Translations under genes and position numbers: made by a program
Assembly: GCA_937127445.1 (NCBI GenBank)
Contig: CAKZLY010000020.1
Coordinates: 41,410 to 105,409 of the forward strand
Direction of reading: 5' to 3'
Length of the DNA: 64,000 nt
Origin: Eximiradius sp.
GTDB taxonomy: Bacteria > Bacteroidota > Ignavibacteria > Kapaibacteriales > UBA2268
Notes under the pieces: model-generated
What the model was told of the DNA's origin: nothing
The model's database searches: none
What the model saw: only the letters and a program-made list of their open reading frames with translations
Shown here: in pieces, positions 17,418 to 26,080 of the stretch
Numbering within the stretch: position 1 is the stretch's first letter
Layout of the letters: each line of letters begins with the position of its first letter

Positions 17418-18266
17418 TTATGGTTGATTTTTCAGCAACATAAAGGTATCACGAATTGCATAAGCCGAACCGACAACCCCGATGCCACCTTCGACACTAC
17501 CAAGCAAAGGATTGACAGAATTTACTCCAACGTTTTGAAGATACCAGCGGACTAAATTCCAGTCTGCTGCCATAATAGCAACTTCGTGCTTGCCAAACCA
17601 TTTGAAAGCCGACCACACAACACGAGTTTTTGTAGCAGGGATCAATCCTGAAACTGATTGTTCTTTATATCTATTTTCATTAATGAAAGGATTATATACT
17701 CTTCTATTTTTTTCATTAGTTGGTGAATCAAGATATTTACCATATTCAAGTGTATCTAAACAGGTTTCGGCAATAATATAATAATCGAAACCGGGAGCGC
17801 GTGTCCAAGAAATTGAATCACTTTGAGGCAAATTAATAGTATCCTTTGGGTATTGAATAATCTTATTAATACGGGTTTGCCAGGAAATTTCCGTTGGAGT
17901 AGTAGTTTTACCACTCAGAATTGTCCCATCGGGGAGTTTAACTTCAATTGAGTATTCAGTGTTTGGTTTCACTTTATAATTAACATCGGGGTAGTAATAG
18001 CCGGGCTTTAAAGTATCGTAATTGAACAAAAGTGGGAAAACTTGACCATCGCCTTTGACAAGAACTTCTGCATTTTTGATAAAAGCTTGATAATGATTAT
18101 ATTTTGTCGATATTGGCTGAGTTTTCAATACAGCAATGTTTTGGATTGGTTCGCCGACAAGCAATATGGCTTCTAAAACGTTTTCAGGTTTGTAGTCAGT
18201 TGGGACATCATCACCACAAGCAGCAAGAAACACCAACGAAATCAATATATATTTGAGCAGTTTCAT
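17418..18266 (-). CDS. DUF4249-type lipoprotein, partner of a TonB-dependent receptor
   Basis: This 282-residue protein has a lipoprotein signal (LISLVFLAACGDD, Cys as lipid site). It continues as a beta-rich domain with the DUF4249 hallmarks: an early LVGEPIQNIAVLKTQPI, then NAEVLVKGDGQVFPL and the YKVKPNTEYSIEVKLPDG turn. DUF4249 proteins are regularly encoded next to TonB-dependent receptors in Bacteroidota, where they are thought to act as surface partners. Here the start is 8 bases after the receptor's stop and has AGGAGG in front, so the two are one transcription unit. The cargo is unknown. Confidence 0.8.
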   Translation of the reverse strand: MKLLKYILISLVFLAACGDDVPTDYKPENVLEAILLVGEPIQNIAVLKTQPISTKYNHYQAFIKNAEVLVKGDGQVFPLLFNYDTLKPGYYYPDVNYKVKPNTEYSIEVKLPDGTILSGKTTTPTEISWQTRINKIIQYPKDTINLPQSDSISWTRAPGFDYYIIAETCLDTLEYGKYLDSPTNEKNRRVYNPFINENRYKEQSVSGLIPATKTRVVWSAFKWFGKHEVAIMAADWNLVRWYLQNVGVNSVNPLLGSVEGGIGVVGSAYAIRDTFMLLKNQP

Positions 18267-18274
18267 TTTTCCTC

Positions 18275-20545
18275 CTAAAATTTAATTTCATAAGAAATAG
18301 TTGGTAAAATCGGGATTAAACGCACATCTTCGACTTTTGTTTCTTCTTCTTGCAGATTATAATATCTGAACCAGATATCGCGTCGATTATAAACGTTGTA
18401 GATATCAAAAATAAGTTTGGAATCAAGACCAAATGATTTAAAAGAATAAGTAGCATTGAGATTAAGCTGATGAGATGGCGGAAGTCGCAACCCATATCTT
18501 TGAGATGGGACGATTTTGCCACGACCATAGGTTTGAGTAGGCAGATAGGATTGAAATCTTGAAGTTGCACCAGTATAGGATTGCCCAGATTGGAAAGTAA
18601 AAGTAGCACCAATATCCCATTTTTCTGATAAATTATATTGCAAGACAACTTTAAAATCGTGCAATCGATCATATTTAGGTCTGAATTCTCGCCCATAATT
18701 GATACTATCGAATTTGGCACGAATATACCCTAAAGCATAACCAGCCCATCCGGTGAGCCTACCAACTCGCTTTTGCAAAAATACTTCGAAGCCATAAGAA
18801 TAAGCATTTCCAATATAAAATACATCTCGAACATTAGAACCTTGAAGAGCATTTTGATTAAGTTCGCTAACATTTCTGTATTGTTTGTAGTATATATCAA
18901 AGTTCAAATCATAATCATGGAATGGCTTTGTTTCGACACTAAAAATGTAATGAGTAGCACGACTTGCGGGAACCGTGGAATCAGTAGGTAACCAGGTATC
19001 GAAGAATGAGAAATCAGGTTGAGTAGCAAGACGAAGATTTTGGCTGAATACTCCCCAGGCAGCTTTCAAAGAAATTTTATCGGTCAAACTGTATCGTAAA
19101 GCTAAACGTGGATCAATCAAAATTATGTTTCTCATCTCCCAATAATTAGCTCTTAATCCGGCTTGAACAGCAAATAATTCAATCGGAGAATAGCTAATTT
19201 GAGCATATGCCGAATAATTATAGTCCTTTACTTTTAAGTTTGTGGTTCCGGCAGAGGAACCTACCTGAGTACTATCGGTTTCGCCAGTGAAATTTTGCAA
19301 GAACTGAAAATTGTAATTGTTTATTTCTAAACCGAAATTATGAGTAATTTTTTCATTAGTAAACCATTCGAAATTAAGTTTTGCAGAATAATCAGTAATT
19401 GAATTTTCAATCAAAAATTCGTATCCTGTCTGATCACCACTAAAATTATTGAAATAATGGCTTGCACTAAGGTTTAAATTAGCAAAAAGAGAATTAGAAA
19501 ATATATGTGTCCAATTTAGAGAAGCAAGCCTATTACCAATAGACAAATCCATTCCTATCCCGAAAGTGTTAACATCAAGGTTATCTTTACTCATAAATCC
19601 ACTTAAAGATAATTTATCATTGTTTCCGATATCTTGCGTAACTTTTGCATTAACATCGTAGAAATTGAAATCTGGGATTGGTTGTTCAGGATCATTGTCG
19701 ATGAAACTTTTGACGACTTCGAAGTAAGTGCGGCGCCCACCAATGAACCAGGAACCTTGTCCAAGAGGACCTTCCAAAGTAGCACGCGATGAAATTGCGC
19801 CAATAGATGCTAATCCTTGAGTTTGGCTTCTATCACCATCTTTTTGCGTAATATTGAGAACCGCTGAAAGCCGTCCACCGTATTGCGATTCAAAACCGCC
19901 CTTTATCAATTCAACATCTTTGATAGCATCAGTATTAAAAGTTGAAATAAATCCAAACAAATGAGTAGGATTATATACTGTAGAACCATCAAGAAGAACT
20001 AAATTTTGGTCTGGCGAACCACCACGAACAAATAAACCACTTGAAATTTGTGATGAAGTAAGCACGCCCGGCAAATATTGCAAAGAGCGGAAAACATCTG
20101 ATTCACCGCCTATACGAATTTCCTTAATTGTTTCCACTGGAACGTTTACTTTGCTAATCATTACTTGCTTTTGTTCGATTTCTCGTTCGGCTTCGACAAT
20201 TACGTCTTCCTTTCTAACGGCAGTTTGTTTCAACGAAATATCAAGGCGAAGTTCCTCATTTGCTTTTAAAGTAATTTTTTTCTCAAAGCGTTCATATCCC
20301 AAAAATGACACTACAAGGGTATAGTTGCCCGGAGTAATGCTTGATATACTGTAGAATCCGTTTTTGTTTGTTCTTGTTCCAAGCTTTGTGTCTTTGAGCA
20401 TAACAGTTGCAGAGATAAGCGTTTCCTTGCTTTTTTCATCGCGAACAAAACCAGCGACAGAGGATGTATTCGGAGCATTTAAATTCGCGCTGAGATTAAA
20501 GAAAATAAACACGCTAAACAAACAGATAAAAATGATAAGTTTCAT
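18275..20545 (-). CDS. TonB-dependent receptor with carboxypeptidase-regulatory-like N-terminal domain
   Basis: This is a 756-residue outer membrane transporter. A signal peptide is followed at about 30-110 by a CarboxypepD-reg-like domain (SVAGFVRDEKSKETLISATV). The plug follows (IGGESDVFRSLQYLPGV, then GLFVRGGSPDQNLVLLDG), then the 22-stranded barrel to a C-terminal Phe (YEIKF). Such receptors import siderophores, vitamins or oligomers with energy from TonB-ExbBD, none of which is encoded here. The DUF4249 partner lies 8 bases downstream. The substrate cannot be told from sequence, and no riboswitch or Fur-like site is evident upstream. Confidence 0.92.
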   Translation of the reverse strand: MKLIIFICLFSVFIFFNLSANLNAPNTSSVAGFVRDEKSKETLISATVMLKDTKLGTRTNKNGFYSISSITPGNYTLVVSFLGYERFEKKITLKANEELRLDISLKQTAVRKEDVIVEAEREIEQKQVMISKVNVPVETIKEIRIGGESDVFRSLQYLPGVLTSSQISSGLFVRGGSPDQNLVLLDGSTVYNPTHLFGFISTFNTDAIKDVELIKGGFESQYGGRLSAVLNITQKDGDRSQTQGLASIGAISSRATLEGPLGQGSWFIGGRRTYFEVVKSFIDNDPEQPIPDFNFYDVNAKVTQDIGNNDKLSLSGFMSKDNLDVNTFGIGMDLSIGNRLASLNWTHIFSNSLFANLNLSASHYFNNFSGDQTGYEFLIENSITDYSAKLNFEWFTNEKITHNFGLEINNYNFQFLQNFTGETDSTQVGSSAGTTNLKVKDYNYSAYAQISYSPIELFAVQAGLRANYWEMRNIILIDPRLALRYSLTDKISLKAAWGVFSQNLRLATQPDFSFFDTWLPTDSTVPASRATHYIFSVETKPFHDYDLNFDIYYKQYRNVSELNQNALQGSNVRDVFYIGNAYSYGFEVFLQKRVGRLTGWAGYALGYIRAKFDSINYGREFRPKYDRLHDFKVVLQYNLSEKWDIGATFTFQSGQSYTGATSRFQSYLPTQTYGRGKIVPSQRYGLRLPPSHQLNLNATYSFKSFGLDSKLIFDIYNVYNRRDIWFRYYNLQEEETKVEDVRLIPILPTISYEIKF

Positions 20546-20579
20546 AATTCCTTTAAGTTATTGAATAACCACAGAACAA

Positions 20580-20609
20580 AAAACGTAAAAAATACTTAAT
20601 AGTTTCAAA
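20580..20609 (-). promoter_or_regulatory. Possible Bacteroidetes-type promoter of the TonB receptor gene
   Basis: On the minus strand, TTTG (complement of 20606-20609) is followed after 18 bases by TACGTTTT (complement of 20580-20587), which matches TAnnTTTG at 7 of 8 positions. It lies about 35 bases before the receptor start. This is weaker than the rpmB, rpsD and riboswitch promoters. Confidence 0.35.
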
Positions 20610-20710
20610 AAATTTTACAGCATACAATAATTAACGTATTTAACAGTGTATTATTAATTTCTAATTAACAATTATAGATTTGGATTGAGTATATAAATTT
20701 TGGTGAGAGT

Positions 20711-21505
20711 ATGAAAAAATATCTGTTTATGCTATTAGTTGTTTTTTCTGTAAATAATCTGTTTGCAATTGAACCATTGCTGTTTAAGCCACTTGTAGGG
20801 AACACATTTGAGCCGCGGGTTGGAACCATATACAATATAGATGATGAAAAATTGCGTCTCGACATAGGCACTTCGATTGATTTAAGTACACTGCATAAAT
20901 CTGATTCATCAGAAGTAAGATTAGGTGGTGATTTTTTCACATATACACGATTGCGTTCAGTTGGGCATTTTAAATTTCCGGTAGAGGCAAGCGATTACTT
21001 TTTTGGAGCAAATATTTCAGGAAAGACCTATTTAATGGAGCAACCATTTGAATGGCGTGTGAGGCTAGCCCATATATCAGCGCATTTGGTAGATGGCTAT
21101 GCAAGCGACAGTGTTTTTCTGCAACGCCCGTTCAGTTATAGTCGTGAATTTGTCGAGGCGATTGGTGCAGTGCGTTATAAAAATGTAAGATTTTATGGCG
21201 GTACAACTTTTATTTTTTCAACGCTACCGAAGAATCTGGGTAAATGGGTGCCGCAATTTGGGTTTGATGGAGAGTATAAATTCTGGCGGAATCTATATTT
21301 ATCTTATGGTTACGACTATAAAATTAGCAGAATAAAGAAAATCTCAAAACTCAATGCCACAGGTCAGTTAGGTGTAATATTTAAATCTACAATGAAAACA
21401 GGGATCGGGTTTTATCTGTACAATCACAATGGCTGGAACGAACACGGAATGTTTTATGATAAAAAATTAAATTATACAGGCATAGGATTTCAATTAATAT
21501 TTTGA
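20711..21505 (+). CDS. Exported probable outer membrane protein (DUF1207-like)
   Basis: This 264-residue protein has a signal peptide (YLFMLLVVFSVNNLFA). It then shows beta-strand-like alternation with GDFFTYTRLRSVGHFKFPVEASDYFFG, quoted in parts as DFFTYTRLRS and HFKFPVEASDYFFG. This resembles DUF1207 proteins as I remember them, and the C-terminus IGFQLIF ends in Phe as outer membrane barrels do. No enzymatic motif is visible. It stands alone, divergent from the TonB receptor; GGTGAG sits 6 bases before ATG. Localisation is reasonably supported; the family name is tentative. Confidence 0.6.
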   Translation: MKKYLFMLLVVFSVNNLFAIEPLLFKPLVGNTFEPRVGTIYNIDDEKLRLDIGTSIDLSTLHKSDSSEVRLGGDFFTYTRLRSVGHFKFPVEASDYFFGANISGKTYLMEQPFEWRVRLAHISAHLVDGYASDSVFLQRPFSYSREFVEAIGAVRYKNVRFYGGTTFIFSTLPKNLGKWVPQFGFDGEYKFWRNLYLSYGYDYKISRIKKISKLNATGQLGVIFKSTMKTGIGFYLYNHNGWNEHGMFYDKKLNYTGIGFQLIF

Positions 21506-21573
21506 AATTACAAAAAAATTTCGTTGATTTGAAAATTGTGTTTTTATTATCTTTTTAGAATAAGGTTAGATAT

Positions 21574-21990
21574 ATGGCAAGAAGTGTTAACCGTGCCACA
21601 TTAGTTGGCAATATTGGGCAAGACCCAGAATTACGCTCCACTCCTGGTGGAAGGAACGTATGCAGTTTCCGTATGGCAACATCCGAAGCTTATAAGGACA
21701 GCAACGGAGAATGGAAAGAAATCACCGATTGGCATACTGTTGTGTGTTGGGATAATTTGGCAGTGCAGGTTGCTGAGAACTTCCGCAAAGGCACAAAAGT
21801 ATATGTCGAAGGGAAAATTAAGCACCGCAGCTACGAAGGCAAAGACGGTGTTACTCGCCACGTAACAGAAGTTATTGCTAACACCGTTATTTCTCTTGGT
21901 AGTCGTAAAACTAACGATAATCAGGAAAAAGAAACCTACGACGAACCTGAGTTCGACGAAGGCACACCTGACGATGACGTGCCATTTTAG
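21574..21990 (+). CDS. ssb: Single-stranded DNA-binding protein
   Basis: SSB coats single-stranded DNA in replication and repair and recruits partners through its acidic tip. The 138-residue protein opens with an OB fold: RATLVGNIGQDPELRSTPGG, then FRMATSEAYKD, WHTVVCWDNLAV and KGTKVYVEGKIKHRSYEGKD. After a short acidic linker it ends in DDDVPF, the canonical tip that binds PriA, RecQ and others. It starts a run of closely spaced plus-strand genes (HAD hydrolase 5 bases later, then cmk). Confidence 0.97.
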   Translation: MARSVNRATLVGNIGQDPELRSTPGGRNVCSFRMATSEAYKDSNGEWKEITDWHTVVCWDNLAVQVAENFRKGTKVYVEGKIKHRSYEGKDGVTRHVTEVIANTVISLGSRKTNDNQEKETYDEPEFDEGTPDDDVPF

Positions 21991-21995
21991 GTTCA

Positions 21996-22685
21996 ATGAA
22001 AAAAATTGTACTTTTTGATATAGATGGTACTATTTTAAATGTCGAAAGTTCACTCGCCAGAAGTATTTTTATTGATGCTTTTGGCGAGATGTTTAGTATA
22101 GATATTTCTCAAAATATCCCATCGTTTCACGGGAAAACTGATTTGCAAATAATTGCCGATATTGCTGATTTATATAGTATTGATTATAGCAGCAATATTG
22201 AGCAAATCTGGGAAAATATTTTCGATAAATTCAAGCAAAGAATTTCAAGAGATAGCATAACGATTTTGCCAGGGGCAGCGGAATTAATCGACGAGATTGC
22301 CAAAGCAGATAATTTTGAATTGGGATTGGTAACGGGCAATTTTCAGAAGAATGCTTATTTGAAGTTATCGCTGGTTGGTCTAGATAGTTATTTTCTTTTC
22401 GGTGGGTTTGGGGATGATTGTCCGGATCGCAATAAGCTACCTTTAATAGCGATTGACCGAGCAAAAAACAGCAAAATTATTGATGAGAATTTCTCGATTT
22501 CTAATTCAGTGATTATCGGAGACACGTTTCGTGATATTCAGGCGGCAAAGAGCAACTTGTTCAAATCTGTAGCGGTAGCCACTGGCAAAGCATCATTAAG
22601 CGAATTGCAACATTATGCTCCTGATGTTTTATTTGAAGATTTATCTGATTACAAAAAAGTACTTGATTGTTTGAACAAATTATAA
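21996..22685 (+). CDS. HAD-family hydrolase, phosphoglycolate-phosphatase-like
   Basis: This 229-residue member of the haloacid dehalogenase superfamily has motif I LFDIDGTIL (nucleophile and acid Asp), motif II in LGLVTGN, a Lys in the following helix, and motif IV IIGDTFRDIQAAK. The helical cap between residues ~18 and 85 places it in subfamily I, with Gph- and PpaX-like phosphatases. Substrate is undetermined. It lies between ssb and cmk with gaps of 5 and 4 bases, so it is probably co-transcribed with both. Confidence 0.88.
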   Translation: MKKIVLFDIDGTILNVESSLARSIFIDAFGEMFSIDISQNIPSFHGKTDLQIIADIADLYSIDYSSNIEQIWENIFDKFKQRISRDSITILPGAAELIDEIAKADNFELGLVTGNFQKNAYLKLSLVGLDSYFLFGGFGDDCPDRNKLPLIAIDRAKNSKIIDENFSISNSVIIGDTFRDIQAAKSNLFKSVAVATGKASLSELQHYAPDVLFEDLSDYKKVLDCLNKL

Positions 22686-22689
22686 AAAA

Positions 22690-23361
22690 ATGAAAAAAAT
22701 TGTAATCGCAATAGATGGTCCTGCTGGTTCGGGAAAAAGTTCTTCGGCAAAGATAGTAGCGGAACGTCTTGGCTATATTTATATCGATACAGGAGCGATG
22801 TATCGCGCTGTAACGCTTGAAGCACTGCGTCGTGGAATAGCCGAAAACGAAGCAGAAATATGCAAAATACTTGATGAAATTAATATTGAACTTCGCACTT
22901 CACCGCAAGGACAGCGAACAATCCTGAATGGCGAAGATGTATCGGACGATATTCGTTTGCCAGGAGTTACTCGGTTGGTGTCGCCAGTGAGTGCGATTGG
23001 ATGCGTACGAGAAAAACTTGTTGCAGAGCAGAGGCGTATAGGCGAACGTGGTGGAATAGTAATGGATGGGCGCGACATTGGGACAGTTGTTTTTCCGAAC
23101 GCAGAACTTAAAATATATCTTGTTGCTTCAATAGAAGCACGAACCGAGCGGCGTGCAAAGGAATTGCGAGCGAAAGGCATACGCGTAGAAATAGAAGAAA
23201 TAAAGAAGCAAATTATTGAGCGGGACAATTACGATAGCAGCCGAGCGATTAGCCCATTGCGAAAGGCAGAAGACGCGATATTGATTGATACATCAGAAAT
23301 GACATTGGAGCAACAATCGGAATTAATCATTGAACTTGCCAATAAAATTATAAATTTATAA
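22690..23361 (+). CDS. cmk: Cytidylate kinase
   Basis: It phosphorylates CMP and dCMP with ATP to supply nucleotides and phospholipid precursors. The 223-residue protein has the P-loop IDGPAGSGKSSSAK, the NMP-binding YIDTGAMYRAVTLEALRRG, VMDGRDIGTVVFPNAELK, and the lid region with REARRAKELRAKG-like basic residues. Length and order are standard. It follows the HAD gene by 4 bases; rpsD comes next from its own promoter. The frequent neighbour rpsA is not present. Confidence 0.97.
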   Translation: MKKIVIAIDGPAGSGKSSSAKIVAERLGYIYIDTGAMYRAVTLEALRRGIAENEAEICKILDEINIELRTSPQGQRTILNGEDVSDDIRLPGVTRLVSPVSAIGCVREKLVAEQRRIGERGGIVMDGRDIGTVVFPNAELKIYLVASIEARTERRAKELRAKGIRVEIEEIKKQIIERDNYDSSRAISPLRKAEDAILIDTSEMTLEQQSELIIELANKIINL

Positions 23362-23376
23362 GTTCAGAAAAAAAAT

Positions 23377-23407
23377 TTTGTCAATAAATAATATTATGTT
23401 ATTTTTG
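23377..23407 (+). promoter_or_regulatory. Bacteroidetes-type promoter of rpsD
   Basis: TTTG at 23377-23380 and TATTTTTG at 23400-23407 are separated by 19 bases, an exact match to the -33/-7 pattern TTTG-N19-TAnnTTTG. It lies 16 bases after the cmk stop and gives a leader of about 60 bases before the rpsD ATG. Confidence 0.75.
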
Positions 23408-23476
23408 TAATCCGTTTATTTTATAAATTTTTATGTTGTTTGATATTATTTAAAATAACTATAAAAGCGAGGAAAA

Positions 23477-24079
23477 ATGAATTATACGGGTCCAAAGGTC
23501 AAATTATCCAGAAAATTAGGGATAAATTTAACCGTTAAAGCTAAAAAATACAGCAGTAGAAAGCCAAATCCTCCTGGACAGCATGGTGCAGCAAAAAAAC
23601 GTGCAAAGCTTTCGGATTACGGACGTCAGTTACTTGAAAAACAACGTCTTCGTTTGCAATATAACGTATCAGAAAAGCAAATGGGCAATTACTACAAGAA
23701 AGCGACAAGAATGCATGGCAACACAGCCGAAAATCTTGTGCTTTTGCTTGAAACTCGCCTTGATGCTGTAGTGTATCGTGCAGGATTTGCTCGCTCGATT
23801 TATTCTGCTCGTCAGTTTGTTAAACACGGTCATTTTCTGGTAAACGGGCGCCGTTTGGATGTCCCATCGTATCAGGTAAAGACTTCTGATGTTATTCAAT
23901 TGCGTGAAAAGAGCCGCAATATCGAAGCATTCCAGGAATCAATTCGCAATTCTGCTCCTCCTGCTTACATTGAAGTATCGAAAGCAGATTTTTCAGCAAA
24001 ATTGCTCTATCCACCAAAGAGAGAAGAGGTTCCTATTCAATGCGAAGTTTCTCTGGTTGTGGAATATTACTCGAGATAA
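23477..24079 (+). CDS. rpsD: 30S ribosomal protein S4
   Basis: The 200-residue small-subunit protein uS4 initiates 30S assembly. It starts MNYTGPKVKLSRKLG, has KPNPPGQHG and RLRLQYNVSEKQ, and the S4 RNA-binding domain LETRLDAVVYRAGFARS with RQFVKHGHFLVNGRR. The zinc-binding Cys set of some S4 proteins is absent (C-minus type). The gene is separate from any ribosomal operon, with its own promoter and a terminator. A leader of about 60 bases could hold autogenous control, but I see no clear pseudoknot. Confidence 0.98.
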   Translation: MNYTGPKVKLSRKLGINLTVKAKKYSSRKPNPPGQHGAAKKRAKLSDYGRQLLEKQRLRLQYNVSEKQMGNYYKKATRMHGNTAENLVLLLETRLDAVVYRAGFARSIYSARQFVKHGHFLVNGRRLDVPSYQVKTSDVIQLREKSRNIEAFQESIRNSAPPAYIEVSKADFSAKLLYPPKREEVPIQCEVSLVVEYYSR

Positions 24080-24102
24080 TTCAGTCAAAATATGATACGA
24101 TG

Positions 24103-24134
24103 CCCGCTATTTTTTGTAATGGCGGGTTTTTTAT
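24103..24134 (+). terminator. Intrinsic terminator of rpsD
   Basis: A 9-bp stem (CCCGCTATT / AATGGCGGG, one G-T pair, 24103-24126) is followed by TTTTTTATT. It lies 24 bases after the rpsD stop. Confidence 0.88.
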
Positions 24135-24206
24135 TCAAAAATATTTAAAATACTTTGTTAATTTATTCGATATTAGCATAAAAGTAAAACAATTTGGAGG
24201 TGTGTT

Positions 24207-24446
24207 ATGTTCTGGACCCCTGAACTTGCAGCATATTTAGAAGATGCACCTTGGCCCGCAACAAAAGAAGAACTTTTCGATTACGCTATGCGCTCGGGCT
24301 GCCCACAGCAGGTGCTTGATAACATTGCTGAACTTGAAGATAGCGACGAACTTATCGAAGGAATGGAAGATTTGTGGCCTGAATACGAAGATATGGCTAA
24401 CGAAGAGTATTTCTATAACGACGACGAAGAAGAGCAATACATTTAA
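24207..24446 (+). CDS. Small acidic DUF2795 protein
   Basis: This 79-residue acidic protein contains the DUF2795 pattern: AYLEDAPWPATKEELFDYAMRSG (in parts, LEDAPWPATKEEL and DYAMRSGCPQQVLDNI), then ELEDSDELIEGMEDLWPEY. The second half is strongly acidic (NDDEEEQY). Its function is unknown; family members are small soluble helical proteins found in many bacteria. GGAGGT precedes ATG 24207 by 7 bases, a good ribosome binding site, and it has its own terminator just downstream. Confidence 0.85.
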   Translation: MFWTPELAAYLEDAPWPATKEELFDYAMRSGCPQQVLDNIAELEDSDELIEGMEDLWPEYEDMANEEYFYNDDEEEQYI

Positions 24447-24454
24447 GCAAACAG

Positions 24455-24486
24455 TCGGGGCTTATTGCGAAGCCCCGATTTTGTTT
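24455..24486 (+). terminator. Intrinsic terminator of the DUF2795 gene
   Basis: A perfect 9-bp stem (TCGGGGCTT / AAGCCCCGA, 6-base loop, 24455-24478) is followed by TTTTGTTT. It lies 8 bases after the stop codon. Confidence 0.9.
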
Positions 24487-24502
24487 GCGTTGCTATGTCA
24501 CA

Positions 24503-25783
24503 TTACTTAGCTATTGTTATTGGTATGGTAACAGTTTCTTTTTGATTGTTGAGACGAACGAAATATTTTCCGGCCCCGATTTCATTCAATTCTATTATAT
24601 TTGAGTATAGTTTTCCTTCTTTTACTATTTTACCTTCTAATGAAACAATTGAAAAATCATCGAAATTTAAATTGTTAGTTTCAATTTCAATGAAAGATGT
24701 TGCAGGATTAGGATAAACTTTTATCATTTGTAGCAAATCCTTTACGCTTGCAAGTGGACTAACCCAAATAGTAACGTAATCGTTTGCAGAATAATCAAGG
24801 TTGTTTACCAATGCAGCAATAAAAACATCATTATCGTAATAATTTGTCCAGAGCATTCCTTCAATTTTCTTGCCTGCGTTTATTGTATTGACCGGTTGAT
24901 TGTCTGTTGTCTTGAATTCGTAAATATTTCCATCGTAAGCAGAAACTCTGAATTTTGTGCCATCTGGGTTGAACACTAATTCGCGGGGACCATCGTAGCC
25001 GCTTGTGCCAATTTCATATTCGAATTTTTCATCGATATCGAGTGCATATCTATATACTTTGTGACTCCCATTAGATACAACATACAACTGGTTGTCTTTG
25101 ATTTCAAAATAATTTCCGAATGAGCCAACCGGATAGGAATTTATTTCTTCTTTTGTGGATAAATCATAAACAGTAACGTAACTATCTTTCACACCAGTTC
25201 CTTCGTTAAGCACAAACAATTTGTTGTTGAAAATCTGGCACATTTGCACATTCATTTTTGTTTCAATAGTGTCTTTTGCTTCTTTTGTAGCAAGATCGAT
25301 TGAAATCACATAATTGTGTTCGGGTGTCCAAGAACCAGGCGGGGTTATTCGTGTAGAAACATAGAGCAATCCATTATCTATTGAAAATCCATAAACAGTA
25401 TGTTCAAATTCAATTGAATCTACAAGGCTACCGTTTATAATATTATATTTCCAGATATATCCATTTGTTTGAAGATAGAGAAATTCGGTATCGAAAAGCG
25501 CTCTTATAGGAAAGCTATTTAATCCGAAAGGGAATTCAATGATTTTCGAAGCCGAAAGTGGTCCCATCCCAATTGGGTCATTACGCCAAAGTGAAGGTGG
25601 CTCGTCAGTGTCAGGGTCGTAGCTGCCATCAAAATTAGCATCAACGCCTTTGCATAATACATAAAAATCTGAATTATAGCGGTAAATCATAAGTGGCTGT
25701 AAGCCAACGGATACATTAATTTGTGCATTTAAATAAAAAATGCTAACGAACATTAATGCGAAAAACGCATACAAATGCTTCAT
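24503..25783 (-). CDS. Secreted beta-propeller protein with T9SS C-terminal sorting domain, behind a cobalamin riboswitch
   Basis: The 426-residue protein starts with a signal peptide (LYAFFALMFVSIFYLNAQ). Residues ~30-340 form repeated blade-like units with the pattern LYV..N/Y-x-Y (FLYLQTNGYIWKYN, LLYVSTRI, LFVLNEGTG, QLYVVSNGSHKVYRY, FRVSAYDGNIYEF), as in YncE-like seven-bladed propellers. The last ~75 residues are a type A sorting domain (IKVYPNPATSFIEIE, then VSLEGKIVKEGKL and GKYFVRLNN), which directs export and surface attachment by the type IX system. I start at ATG 25783 (GGAGGT upstream). A cobalamin riboswitch precedes it with no other gene between. The obvious parallel is BtuG, a surface propeller that binds B12 in Bacteroides; binding here is inference. 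Confidence 0.8.
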   Translation of the reverse strand: MKHLYAFFALMFVSIFYLNAQINVSVGLQPLMIYRYNSDFYVLCKGVDANFDGSYDPDTDEPPSLWRNDPIGMGPLSASKIIEFPFGLNSFPIRALFDTEFLYLQTNGYIWKYNIINGSLVDSIEFEHTVYGFSIDNGLLYVSTRITPPGSWTPEHNYVISIDLATKEAKDTIETKMNVQMCQIFNNKLFVLNEGTGVKDSYVTVYDLSTKEEINSYPVGSFGNYFEIKDNQLYVVSNGSHKVYRYALDIDEKFEYEIGTSGYDGPRELVFNPDGTKFRVSAYDGNIYEFKTTDNQPVNTINAGKKIEGMLWTNYYDNDVFIAALVNNLDYSANDYVTIWVSPLASVKDLLQMIKVYPNPATSFIEIETNNLNFDDFSIVSLEGKIVKEGKLYSNIIELNEIGAGKYFVRLNNQKETVTIPITIAK

Positions 25784-25865
25784 AAAAGAAACCTCCAATT
25801 ATTTAAATATCTATAGAATCTGAAGGAAATGAAAAGATACAGATTGTCCTTTCGCTTCCCTCATT

Positions 25866-26070
25866 CATCAGTTTGCGCTGATGTACCACACGAAGTGGTT
25901 AATGAGTATTGCAAATCGGTCTTCTGACTTGAGCATCGAACCCTTGCGCTTTGCCTTCCCATTCTGTTTGAACAGTGGCTGCTTGCGTAGAGGCAAGCGT
26001 AAAGCCAAAGTAGCTCTTACAGCGGCGCAACCGTACAGGATTTTCACCTGTTTCCCGTACATTTGCAATA
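25866..26070 (-). promoter_or_regulatory. Cobalamin (B12) riboswitch
   Basis: Read on the minus strand, the region has the conserved blocks of the cobalamin aptamer. These are GGTGAAAATCC followed by TTGCGCCGCTGTAA (26048-26017), GCCACTG with GGGAAGGC (25980-25950), and the B12 box AGTCAGAAGACC (25930-25918). ATTGCAAAT (26069-26061) and ATTTGCAAT (25916-25908) close the aptamer as complementary arms. A 6-bp hairpin at 25883-25866 presents CGCAAA, and its GCGCAA segment is complementary to TTGCGC of loop 5 (26030-26025), fitting the L5-L13 kissing interaction. It lies about 80 bases before the beta-propeller gene. I see no terminator between them, so control is probably translational. The 391-base gap 25784-26174 is filled by this element and its promoter. 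Confidence 0.92.
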
Positions 26071-26080
26071 GCATTATTTT

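Noticed and set aside
22779..23228. A 149-codon minus-strand frame within cmk
   Set aside because: Antisense of a confidently identified cytidylate kinase.
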